Positions 21,967-33,211 of a stretch of 64,000 nucleotides of DNA are shown in pieces. Source of the stretch: Neckera pumila (Eukaryota > Streptophyta > Bryopsida > Hypnales > Neckeraceae); contig OZ018410.1 in the NCBI GenBank assembly GCA_963969595.1, forward strand, positions 34,735,413 through 34,799,412. Reading direction: 5' to 3'. The notes beneath the pieces are model-generated. The model saw only the letters and a program-made list of their open reading frames with translations, ran no database searches and was not told where the DNA came from. Made by a program: the position numbers and the translations under genes. The number at the start of each line of letters is the position of its first letter. Position 1 is the first letter of the stretch.

Positions 21967-24900
21967 CTACGGATCAATGTGCGACCATGATGGAAAAGGC
22001 GGTCTGAGGCAGTCAAGGGCGCTGTTGACTATGTCCACAGTTTCATCAGGGAGCTTGTACACACGGTGACCACCCTTTACACGATGTTGTCTGGGAAGCA
22101 TTTGGAATTTACAGGCCAACACAATGGTAGCATCAACATGCGCAATTTGAGAGTTTGCCAGGTAAACATAGTTATGTTGGTCACGGCAGTCCCATTTCTA
22201 GTAATAAGTCTCAGAGATGACAAAGTCCCCGCCATGAATTGCCCTCCCCAAGTGCAAGTCAAATCTTCCGTGAGAATTCGTTTTGGGGCTTGGCATTGCA
22301 AGATGTAGAAAGGGACGCCTTCGTCATTATCAGGAGCTGCAGGGACAGCAAAGTTGTCTCCCGCTTGAACCAACGTAGCCATGCCTTCGTCACTGTATTC
22401 CCAGTCCCATATGTCCTCGCCATCCTCTAGCTCTTCAGTAGGAAGAGCAAAACCCGTTGCATGTGGTTGAATTTTCATGACAGTCTATGGTTTCACGTAC
22501 ACCTTGTTCTCACAGTGGTTGAAATCTTCTTCTAGGTAGGGACCGCAGAAACAAGAGAGTTCTCTGACAAGAGTTTGGTAAGGTCATTTCGATCAGGAGC
22601 AAGTACAGAGTGCAATTTTGAAGAGCCTGGGATTCTGTCGCAGGAATGGAAGTTTGTGCGGTCGACATCCGGAATTCCGATGTAGTAGAAGTACCAGTAC
22701 GAGCTACACAAAAAGTGAAGACAAAAAGGGACACCAACTTTAGACTCAAGCTACAAGCGTCGTATGCAAAGCAATTGTATTGGTAGTAATAAGGAATTCT
22801 GAGAGTGTGGGGGGAAAAGTTTTTTATTAAGGAATTTGGACAGTGGGTGGTGAAAAGTGTAGCGGGTTACTGTAGTGGGGTTGCAATACTATTGCGGCAA
22901 TTACAAATAGAATGAAATGATGAGTGTAGGAATTTCACCTCACTCAATCTCTTGTATTAGGAACTTGCCCACCCAAACTTGCATCCAAAAAAGTGACGTA
23001 GTCGTGAGCATTGCGTAGAGTCCGATGTGGATTCAGCAGTTGCTCAGCACGCAGAGCACTTTTGACGACAGCGCTAGCACCATCCATTCACCCTTCCCAT
23101 GCCCCAAGCCGTTGAGATTCCAAGCCATTTTGCATCCACCTGTTAGTGATAGATATCTGCGTCATGGTGAAAGTATTTTGTAAGTAGCATTTCTCATCTC
23201 AGTGACAGTGCTGTACTAATGGATTGAGAGTAAAAGATGTTGTAGGAGAGGCTAATCTGGCAGCAAAGTATAGAGCTCAAGCCCCTTTAAACTGACCAGC
23301 GCAGCCATTGCTAAAGACATAGTGGGTATGTGGCGTGAATTTACTAGATGTGAACCATCGCTAATGTAACATCAAACAATGTTGCACGAACAATGTGTCT
23401 TGAGTCCGGTCGTCAAAGATGTAGTAATGCGTTTCCCTCACCAGTGTTGGGAAGTTCCCATTGTCGTTCAATGTTGCAGTAGTATAGAAAGTGACATGCA
23501 CCAAAATGGTCATCTGAGTGGAATTAAAGTACATTGACTGGATTTCATTTTGGACCTGGAATGTGTAGTTCTCTGCAAAATCTATGTGGGAGAGAATGGT
23601 ACCGGGCTGCAGGCATTCCCGCAGCAATTTTGCTTGGTCCGTTTGCCATCGGGCCTCAAAATTGTGTCGTATGAAGCGTTGAACTGTTGGCTTGAAGAAG
23701 TCCAAGAACTCCGAAAATGGAGTGCTGCGAGAGATCTCCTTGATGCACTTCTTTGGCCTGCCATCTTCCGTGGATCCAACCACCTCGTATTGGAACTGCT
23801 TCTAATTGATGCTGACCCCCGGCACGTCCACCCGCTCCCTTAGACACAGCTTGAGGAAAGAAACACCGCAATTGCTGCACAATCCTAGCAAACATTCTGG
23901 ACGATGGAACTCTGCGTCTTTAGATTTAGGACACAAGAGGGACTTCCACATAGCAATGACACCAGAGAAGCGACTGTCACCAACCTTGCATTGGCCCCTG
24001 TTGTCAAAACCGCAAACAATACATTCGCAGCCACAACAGAGAATGAATTGAATACCAGTATGAGGGTGCCGGCATGCATTGAGAGCCTCCGGCAAAAACA
24101 AAACCTCCACATAATAGCGGCAACAACATACGTTGTGGTCCTTGCACCATGACGAAGAAAGGTCGGAGACGGTCGAAAGAGCGGTGCATGATTTGGCATT
24201 GTGGATGAGCGGCTACAAAATGCTCGTATAGTCGCTTCTGCAAAAAAAAATGTTTTTTCATGAGGGACATTGATGTAAGAAGTGCCAATGAAATTAGACT
24301 TGACAATGAAAAGAATGGAGCATTGCTTGAAGGAATTCACACCCATAGCAGGCCACAACGTACAGATGGGTCCAATTCAAAGTACAGATTGACAGACGAG
24401 TACTACTGTGGAGCCCTCCAAAGTACTACTAAGAGCACAGAGCACTATGGAGTGCAAAAAGTGAGTCCTCTGTAGCACTATAATTAGTGCATCAGTACTA
24501 AAAGGCAACATGCCACAGTATTGCGTAAGACCCGTAGCACTATACAAAACGAATCCAAAACGTCTTACGGTGTAGAGTACATGTTGGTGAAGGCCGATGG
24601 AAGCCAGTAGTCCTACGGAGTACATGGAGCATTGCAAAACTTCTTGACAGTACTGCGAGGGAGAACAACAATTAGGAAACAATGTGCGGTTAATACAGTA
24701 CAGCTAGTACGTAGGTACTCAATGCAGAGCACAAATACTGGATAGTATTTCTATGACTACTTCATATATATTTCTGTATATCGAGCACTCAGACACACAC
24801 GAGAACGCGAGGAACGCAGTACTAGTACTACTGCAAGCAACAGTTTGAGAAAAGAAGCACTCCATGAACAGAAAGAAAGTCCTATGAAGACTACATGGAA

Positions 24901-25870
24901 GTGGTACAGGAGAAGACATCTCTAACCAAATACTGTAAACAGGACGGTGAGTACGTGACCATGGCAATGACAACTCCTAGAAGTTCATGAAGTACTCTCG
25001 GACATGATGGACCACGTGATGCATGTCTTCAAAAGTACAGAGGAAAAGCTAGACCATGCAGATCATCTCAGGATAGATCTAATAGTCCTGAATATGCAGG
25101 GTGTTTGTTGAACATCGTGTAGTAGCAGGAGCGTGGAATGAGTACTACAAAATACCGACAAAATGGAGGCAATGCTTTCCAAGTTCAAATGGACATATCA
25201 CATCAATACGGGTATGATCATCCGCACTGCAAAGTACGTGGAACTACAGGTCGTAGACAAGAAAAATGTGAAGATGAAGACAGAACGTCGACATCAAACT
25301 GAAGGGAACACTGGAGGCAACGCCTTCTTTGATCTGTTAAATTACAATATCAAGGAAAAAAGCATATAATGTGATGCAAAGGATACAGAAACCAAACCTG
25401 CGTCTCCATTAGTAGATGAGCTAGGTGAGTGTTGTACACATTGTGCCCTAAACGCTTTCTTCTGATGTCTTTGCGGTTGGGGCTCACCCGGGTTTCTTCA
25501 GTCCACCAAGTTGTCACCGCTAACTTCACAGCATTAGAAATACTTCCTTGTTGCTTTCTTCTACAAGGCACTTTAATCTCGCTGACAATGTTGTCGAGGT
25601 GCTGCGCAAGTGTTCCATGGCTCCGTCAACATTTGTTTTCTTCATACCCAAAATTCTATGGAATCTACAGAAGTCTGCGTCAATTTTGCTGACTATTGCT
25701 TCCAAGATTGTATGTTTTCTAGCCAGTTTACCGGACATCTATGGAATTTTCATTTGCTGCAATTTGGTGCAAATGTTCACCAGAATCTGCCGCTCAGCTC
25801 GGGCATCTATGGACTGGGATAATAAACAGGGAGCAATGGACGTACTTGAACATTAATGAAAACTTTATGT
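21967..25870 (-). pseudogene. Decayed transposase-like gene with DFAENY motif
   Basis: Read from right to left, pieces occur in N-to-C order. 25.4-25.75 kb gives DADFCRFHRILGMKKTNVDG and WWTEETRVSPNRKD. 24.0-24.3 kb gives LYEHFVAAHPQ..FDRLRPFFV. 23.8-24.1 kb is cysteine-rich (SSWCKDHNVCCCRYY). 23.4-23.8 kb has HIDFAENYTFQVQNEIQSM. About 22.45-22.55 kb gives SCFCGPYLEEDFNHC and KVYVKP*. 22.25-22.45 kb gives DNFAVPAAPDNDEGVPFYIL and TCTWGGQF, and the end at 21967 follows LPDETVDIVNSALDCL. I recall this DFAENY...Q..Q architecture from uncharacterised transposon-encoded eukaryotic proteins; the Asp may be catalytic, but I cannot name the superfamily. Breaks: TAG at 23802, 22485 and 22198, a frameshift near 24150 and a one-base deletion near 22245. 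Dead copy. Confidence 0.6.
24380..25160. repeat. AGTACT-rich spacer tract 3, inside the transposase-like relic
   Basis: Many AGTACT palindromes and relatives ('GAGTACTACTG', 'AAAGTACTACTAA', 'CAGTACTAGTACTACTG', 'AAGTACTCTC', 'GAGTACTACAA'). It sits between the N-terminal and central parts of the minus-strand pseudogene, so it is either an intron or a later insertion. Confidence 0.6.
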
Positions 25871-26739
25871 AGCAGAGTCGTACGGAATTTGGCGTTGTCT
25901 AAGCATAGCAAATCCGCAATCAAGCCACTCAAAATGTGGTTGGCATGGCAATTCACAGTATTGCAGTATACAACGCCATGAGAACTTCCGTCTTCAACAC
26001 CCGACTGGGTCTCCGCCGTCACTCTGTCTCCAGTAGACGATGACAACAAATTCCGGCCTGAGCCGACTACTTTGCTGGCGTAAAGTGTCTCTGCGATGTC
26101 TATCTTCTAGCCGTGCATGATTTTCTGCTGCTCGGGTACAAGGACCACCTCAAACCTTTTCCCGCCGTCGTTCACGTCGGCTGCAGACGTCCGCGGTCTC
26201 CATCACTTCGTACTCCGCATGCAAACGGGTCCCCTAAACATAGTTGTCTACAATATTAGCAAGACCTTTGGAGAATCAAAGAATTGGAAGACAATGCAGG
26301 AGCATGATACTCTGAGGTCTCTCCAAATTGGAAGTGCCAAAACCCAAACCCTAAGCCGGCAAAAGGTCACAAGCTTAGATTGGAAAGATTGCCGTCAATC
26401 CTCCTTCATTTGTATTGATTTGCATGGGGAGGCATTAGTGATGAATACAATAGTTGAACTGTAGATATGTTAATTTTAGCTGTTGCCACGACATGTGTCA
26501 TTACCTTTCTTAAGGTAGGCCTCCCCATATACTACGCAGTACTCTACAATGCCTGCCACTAATATTGCAGGGCAGCATCCCCAATTCTTTCGGAAAATAG
26601 GTAGTTGCACTTTTTTATTTAAAAAAAAAAAAAATTGTAGCAAAATTAAAAAAAAGTAAAAATTGGCCATTTGCATCAACTTAGGTGTCATCACATTTCA
26701 CAATTGAAATTGCCTTCAAACTTTGTTCATTGTTCACAA
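25871..26739. other. Right flank of the accessory block
   Basis: Minus-strand frames at 25807-26049 and a plus-strand frame at 26117-26464 are open but unrecognised. They may be further degraded N-terminal exons of the minus-strand transposase-like gene. From 26480 the sequence becomes AT-rich. Confidence 0.3.
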
Positions 26740-27118
26740 TAGCGTGTGCAAGAGAGCCCTGTTTGCACGCATGTAGAGGATATGAAATAAAGTATTTTTG
26801 AATTTCCTTTGGTTGAAACATGACTTCCTACTATGGGAATAGACCCTAGAAATTTCAGCTTTAGATCATTAATTTTGGATACTCCGCAGTACTAAAAACC
26901 ACTAAACTGCAAAGTGTGACAAATTAGGGAAATTTGAAATTAATTATAAAACTTTTTTTCTTTATTTCTGAAAAATAGCAGGTCTCATCACTATCAGAGA
27001 AGCCTTCCTTTAAAAAAATTTCAAATACATTTGCTTCAAACTCAAAAAGTTATGGCCCATGACAATTTAGAAACGTCAAGTGTGATGCAAAATAATACTA
27101 GTCTTTCCTGCATCTATC
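26740..27118 (+). repeat. Dispersed repeat, family A internal segment
   Basis: Matches 41395-41691 and one arm of 51128-52037 in order: 'GTTTGCAC', 'GAAATAA.GTATTTTT', 'CCTTTGGT.GAAACATG', 'GGGAATAGACC', 'TTTAGCTTTAGATCATTAATTTTGG' and a degenerate end where other copies have TGCAATCACCC. Confidence 0.65.
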
Positions 27119-27350
27119 CTATAAGCAATATAATCTTTAGAGTTAAAAATTTCAAAGGCTCAAATTTCATAATTTTGTGCATCTGATTGTTCTCATAAAT
27201 AACAGTAAAAAGTGACACACCAATTCAACAAGCAAATTCTTTAAGGTAAAAGAAACCTACTGTAATAGTTAAAATTGGGAAGAAAATGAAAACCTAGCAA
27301 ATAGCAATAGGCTTCAATGTGCTTTGGTTACATCCTATCAATAAAATAAA

Positions 27351-27498
27351 CCCCTAAAGGACTAAACATTGGGTTTTTTTGGCAGCATAGTGATTTTGGG
27401 CAGCTCAATATGAATGGAATTTCGAAAATTTAGTACTTGTACTAGAAATGGCACTTTTGGAGTTTTTTTGGTGAAACATAGTCAGAAACCTTTAAGGG
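27351..27498 (-). mobile_element. Internally deleted 148-bp copy of the TTAA-flanked family C
   Basis: Starts CCCCTAAAGGAC and ends CCTTTAAGGG followed by TTAA (27499-27502); the left flank is TAAA, one change from TTAA. The first 70 bases match the inverted right end of the element at 46912-49114 ('GGCA.CATAG..ATTTTGG.CAGCTCA.TATGAATGG'). The last 40 bases match its inverted left end ('TTTTTGGTGAAA.CATAGTC'). A deletion derivative in reverse orientation. Confidence 0.7.
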
Positions 27499-27968
27499 TT
27501 AACTACTTACAAAGTGAAATGATTTCAAATTATCATAGTAATTCAATATGAATAATATTGGTAGACAAAGAATTACATTGTATTATTTAGGCATGCATCA
27601 AGGGTGCATTGAAGTTAATAATTCTCAATACTCTCATGGATTAAGCTTGATCATTTTAAAGTTTTACACCACGGAAAATGCTCATCTTTATTTTAATTTC
27701 TTCAATTGGCCCCGCATGTGAAGGGTGTCTTAAAGAAATTTGAGACGAATTTGGCCCAACGTTTCTTCTTTTTCTTTAGTATCTTTTAACCCATAAATTC
27801 CTCTAGAAATTTGAATAATTAGTAATATATTTGATTTTTAGAATATAAATTATGTACTAGAATGTAACGAGACATACTCCACAGCTCCACTAGATTGATA
27901 GTTCAAAAGATTAGCAAATTTCATTTGGATGTCATTTAATATAAACCTTATTATGCTCAAATATAATA

Positions 27969-28699
27969 GGGTGATTGCATAAAACACTTGTACTATATTC
28001 TGTCAAATGTTGCATTTTGATTTGTTTTTTGGCCATAAATTTTGTTAATTGGCTCCACATGATTCAAAATTTATAGGCAAGGTACTCATGACTATTATGT
28101 CTTGTTTAACTTTTTTGGAATTCTTAAAAAATGTTTTATTATTCAATACTAGCCCCCAATTCTACGTCACACTTGCCAATTTTGGATTTTTTTGAACAAA
28201 GTAGTACCCTGAAGGAAACAAATTTGGGGCTAAAGTTTGGAGGAGACGGTCTTGTAATACATTTTTAGCTATGATTAAAAGGATTTCTAAAAATAGTTAA
28301 TTATATGTCGTATAGAATTCCACAAAGTGAGCCTCTTTCTATTTGCATTTTGAAACATGTAAAAAATTATTTTGATGTTTTTTTTAGTGAATGACCATCT
28401 CCATAATGTTGTTATAAAAGGCCAAATTTTACTTTCTTTACTTTCTTTATTTTCTATATTCTACTAAATAAAACATCAAAATATATATTTTCTTGAGATT
28501 TGGCACTTTTCTATTTTTCCTACTTAGAGAATATTTCTATAAAGTTCCTTTGGTGGTTACCTTCATCTTATAGGTGTGTACATTGGCCATATTTTAAAAA
28601 AAGTTAAAAATTCTTTTCTAATTTTAAAGTACTTTTGAAAAAAAAGGCGTGAGCACTGTAAAACGCAACAAAATCAGTAAGTGTTTTGTGCAATCACCC
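27969..28699. mobile_element. TIR element, family A ends (GGGTGATTGCA...TGCAATCACCC), 731 bp
   Basis: Inverted ends of about 25 bp (GGGTGATTGCA.AAAACACTT) are flanked on both sides by AATA (27965-27968 and 28700-28703), consistent with a 4-bp target duplication. No transposase frame. The same ends bound the larger element at 51059-54011 and occur singly at 41681-41691. Confidence 0.75.
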
Positions 28700-29094
28700 A
28701 ATACTATACGTGTAGAATATGTGATTAATTTATAACTTATGAAACAAGTAGGATGCAATAATGACTGAAAATGGGCATTCTATGTGTCATTTAATTTGGT
28801 TTATCATGAATACAAAACTAATTTATTAATTATTTTCACTGTATTTGCACAATGCCAAAATCCTAATGGCCTCTATAGGGCCTATATTTCCTATATTGCT
28901 ATAATTGTGTGTTCAAACTTGAAAGTCCCTCATTTAGTATCCTTTATTCTTTCTTTATTTATGAATTAATTTTTTGGTTTATTTTTCAGAGATGGAATCA
29001 TAAATCAAATATTTGTCATCAAATTTTAATTATTCTTAAATGAACTTCAAATTACCATAGTTTTTAAAGAAAAAATGAAGAAAATTCATATTAA

Positions 29095-29741
29095 CCTCTA
29101 ATGCCCAAGGCACCAAATTTTGGTGTCAACAAAACTTTGAAGTTAAATAAGACCTAATTAAGTTTTGATTTTTAATAGTTTTTATATTTTTGACAAATTC
29201 TTTTTGAAGTCTAGTTTTAGCATCAAAAATTCAATTTTGAAAATGAATGATTATAATTCTTTTATTTAAGATTTTATGCAAGGGTACCCATTGCAATCTT
29301 GACTTTCCATAGTGTTAAGGGCTCACTTGGGAATGAACCTCAAGTACACTAGATCTTGGAAAAAAAATCACACTAGAAATTCATTAAGAAAAATTGTAGA
29401 GTAAATTTTGAGAAGCCATAAATTGATTAAGGTTATGCATGTTAGGCCCTTCTACCTCATATTTTTTTGGTGACCAATTTTTTAGATTTGAAATGCAAAA
29501 AGAGAGCTGAAAGATTTTTATAGTATTAACACCCTCATGATTAAACATTATAATCATTCAATCCTTAAATGATGTTGTTGTATTTTCTTTTCCTATGTGA
29601 TCTCTAGCATGTCTAATTTGAATTTGTACAGTTACAATTTTAAAAAAATTGATTCAACTTTAGTTATCAAAATGTTGGCTTTTTGTTCAAATTTGAACAA
29701 ATTCCAGAAAGCTCAAAACAGGCCGGCAAGGTATTTAAGGG
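29095..29741 (+). mobile_element. Family D element, possibly TTAA-flanked
   Basis: The left edge is TTAA|CCTCTAATG at 29091-29095 and the right edge is TATTTAAGGG|TTAA ending 29745. Terminal inversion is weak (only a few bases), so the right boundary is uncertain. The interior duplicates 12676-13140. Noncoding. Confidence 0.45.
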
Positions 29742-30334
29742 TTAAATACAAAGTATGTTCAAAAACTCTAAAATTTTCAAAATAGACATATATAGTGTGA
29801 AACGTATGTTGTGGTACAAAGGATATTTTTGTGCCACTCTATATTTAGAATTAAGGTTATAGATACTCAACTTCAAACTTCATTGAAATGCTTATTTGAA
29901 GGAATTTTTCAAAATTCCCAAGTAGAAACTAGACTCAAAAGCTTCATTTTGTTAGTTTTGCTCAAAAATAAAAGAGATTCATTTTGAATGTCAAAATCAA
30001 ATTTTAAGGATAAACTTTTTTAAAGTATTGAAACAAATTGGATAGTGTACCATTTTTTGATTTGAAGCACCCTACATAAAATTCAAAAAACAACTAAAAT
30101 GTCTTGAGCTTAATTCAATAACATAGGTATAACATCAATAAAGTTGCACACAAAAAATAGGACAAAAATCATCCATTCTTTAATATGCACCAGTCAAGCC
30201 TGGTTTTGACCATTTAAAGGATATAAAACGTCCTAAGCATCCTTCCAAAGTTAAAGGTCAAACTTGTAAAGATGCTCGTAAAGATGCCACAACAAAGACA
30301 CTGAGTGTCTAAAAGATGACACAGAATCCTTCTA

Positions 30335-31885
30335 TGTAGGATAGAAGTGCATCCTTCAATTAGAATTTTGTATGAAAAGGGAAGGTTTTGTATAGTAGTT
30401 TGACCTCCAATGAGTGCTCTTGGAATTTTCTTAACCCTTAAAGGACGAAGGGGTGATCTTGGAAATCATCCCTTTTCATTACCGTGTGACTCATTTGCTT
30501 AAAAAATAGCAAAAACACTCATTAAAAGTCAAAGTACTGTAGAAGACCTATCCTTTTCCCAACAAAATTCCGAAGATGAATAGTTGCACTTCTTGTCCTA
30601 CACAAGAGATTCCATGTCAAAACGTCTGGTTAAGCAATTGGTCCATCACAAGGTACCCAAAGGATGATTTCCATGGTGACCAGTCGCGTTTCCCAACGCG
30701 GAAAGATCGAAAGTCTCCGTAGCTGATTGACAGACCACTTGTATCACTTTGTTGATGTCTCCTGTTGAGGCCGTGTTCCAGGAACAGAAACACATCCTGT
30801 AGCAGCACAGAAACAAATGTTCGGAGAAATTTGGTCCCACAGGGAAACCAATTGCTCACTCCGATCCTCTTTCAGCTTGTCAGGAGAGTGGATGACAAGA
30901 TTCCGCCATTTTTTCTTGTGTCCGTGTCTGTCTGACTACTGATGGACTTCATTCAAGTCCAGTCAGCGCATCTCTTGAACTGCGGACCGGCCTCATCATA
31001 TCGATCAGGCTGGATCGATAAGGCCGCGCCTCCTCCAAAGTCCCGCTACAAAGTCCAAACAGATGGAGTCCACCTGCAGAACCAATCTCCTCCAGGCAAT
31101 GGATTTGAAACGCAAGATTCGCGAGAGCATGGATATACCTTGTCATCACACAGGCCTAGGCGTAACTGACGAATTCGGCCGGTGCAGTTGCAATTGCAAG
31201 CTACAGTAGCTAGCTCGTCCTTATACTCTATTGAAATTGTTAAAATTTTAAACTCTTTTGCTTTTTAACTCCCTTGCGACTCACTCAACTGCCGGACGGA
31301 CGGACGGAGCGCGCAAGGACAAATCGATTTTACTTTTGGGCAGGTGCTAAAGAGGCTTTCTTCACGTGCTGCCCATGTGCAACAGTGCAAAAGGAGCAAT
31401 TGTATTATTTTCGATTGGGCATGGTGGGTGAGAGAGATCTTGGTGGCATTTGGTAAAAAAATCGGCACCCATTTGGCTTTCAGGCGGCCTGTGGTTTCTC
31501 AAAGAACTTTTCAGTTTTCAATGTCAGATCGTGCTGATGAATCTTCGTCCTTTGCCTTTGCCTGATCTTGGTTTTGACATGGAATCCGGCCACCACAAGG
31601 CTGCCTGCTAGTGATGAGGAAGTCGGAAGTACTATGAAAATCATTATAGCTATTTCGTGTGAGAAATCACATATGAAAAAGGCTAGGCAGATGGAAGGAC
31701 ATGGCATTTGATGGAATTTGATACCATTTTGAACACTTGCCAACGCCGGGCTGGTGGAAATCACTTCCTTTTTGGATCGTGTGAATTATTGACCTAACAA
31801 AATCCAAGAGCACTCATTGGAGATCAAACTATTGTACAAGCTTTCCACACAAAATTCCAAGGATGAACATCTGAACTTCTGTCTT
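30335..31885. mobile_element. Element bounded by about 100-bp inverted repeats with a GC-richer core
   Basis: 30335-30440 ('GGATAGAAGTGCATCC', 'TTTGACCTCCAATGAGTGCTC', 'TTGGAATTTTCTTAA') is an inverted match to 31788-31885. The core at 30640-31780 is clearly more GC-rich than its AT-rich surroundings and has short frames on both strands, none recognised. That pattern suits a DNA transposon carrying a captured genomic fragment. Confidence 0.55.
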
Positions 31886-33211
31886 ACATAGACATAGAGA
31901 GATTCTCTGTTATCCATCATGCACTTAGTATTTGCAATGACATTATAAGGTTAATCTTTTTTTAAAAAGTGGAGTCTTACAGAGTAATTCATAATCCTTT
32001 TGTGCACCATTTGACAGCATTTGAACTAGAGCAAATGAAAGTTCCATCTAAAAACACAAAAAAATTGGTCTTGGACTTAGAGGGAGGGTCACTTAACCCA
32101 TGTAACACTATACTGTATTTCAAGGGTTTATAATTATATTATTGCATATAGTTAATTGAAAATGGTCATGCCTACATTTTTATACTCCATATGCTATATG
32201 GGATGTTGTCAATGGTTGAGAGTATTTTTAAATCCTATATGTCACCTTGCATAATACGGAGTAACTATTCTGAAATACTAGTGTTTGAAAGTGACAATGA
32301 CTTAGTATACCAACTTTCTACCAATCTTGAGTCTTGTAGTATGCAAAAGCAACTCAAAACATTCGTGACTTGTTTCAACTTGCTAATTGTTAGGGAGGGT
32401 ACGGGGGTTTGGGGTGACCAGCCCGAGTATTTGATCCTTTAAAAAGAAGACTTGATTTAGAGAGGCAATGTGAATTTTAATTGACGTTTCTTAACATTAC
32501 TTGCATAATTATCAAAAATTTGGAGATGGTTTTAATATTGTGTTGGTGTGGACATGACATTATTGAGCAATGGAGTTTGGATTGTCATTTGTGTCTCTTT
32601 GGATATTCCAATTGAAATGGGGACGTACATTTGGGCTATTATTTTTGTGTAACAACATGGCCCAACACTTTGGCACTCAAGCCTGTTGGAAGTCTTCCTC
32701 TTTCCAGTCTTCTTATATGATGAATCAGTTCTCAATGACACTTTCTCCTAAGTTACAGGCTTGACTTGTGGGGAATATCCAAAGCTGCAATGCTACGGAC
32801 CCTCTGAGCTCATGCAAACGCAAGGGTGGTTCGAAGTATTTAATTCCTTTTCCAACCCTCATCAGCATGTTTGCGTGTAGACTGTAACTTAGACTCATCT
32901 GAATACGATGGCAGTCCTCGCAATGGAATAAAGTGTGCAAGAAGTGGGCCAGTTCGTGTTCCAGATTCCTTGTGCTCCAAAGAAGGGTGCACGCTGCACA
33001 GACTAAAGACCAGCTTGGATTGGAGAACAAAAGATTCACGTGGATCTTCAAATTCCATTCGTAACAGTCACATTTATATACATAATCCGCAATGGTGGTT
33101 GCTACACGTGCAAAATTGCTATCGTGACTAATGTGTATAGCTCTTGATGACAGTCTAACGTTATAAACCTCCTTTGTTATAAACTAATTAATGCTTTACA
33201 TTGTCCCCGTG
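31886..33211. other. Intergenic, 3' side of trehalase
   Basis: Likely includes the trehalase 3' UTR just below 33212. Further left only short frames and no recognised gene. Confidence 0.4.
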
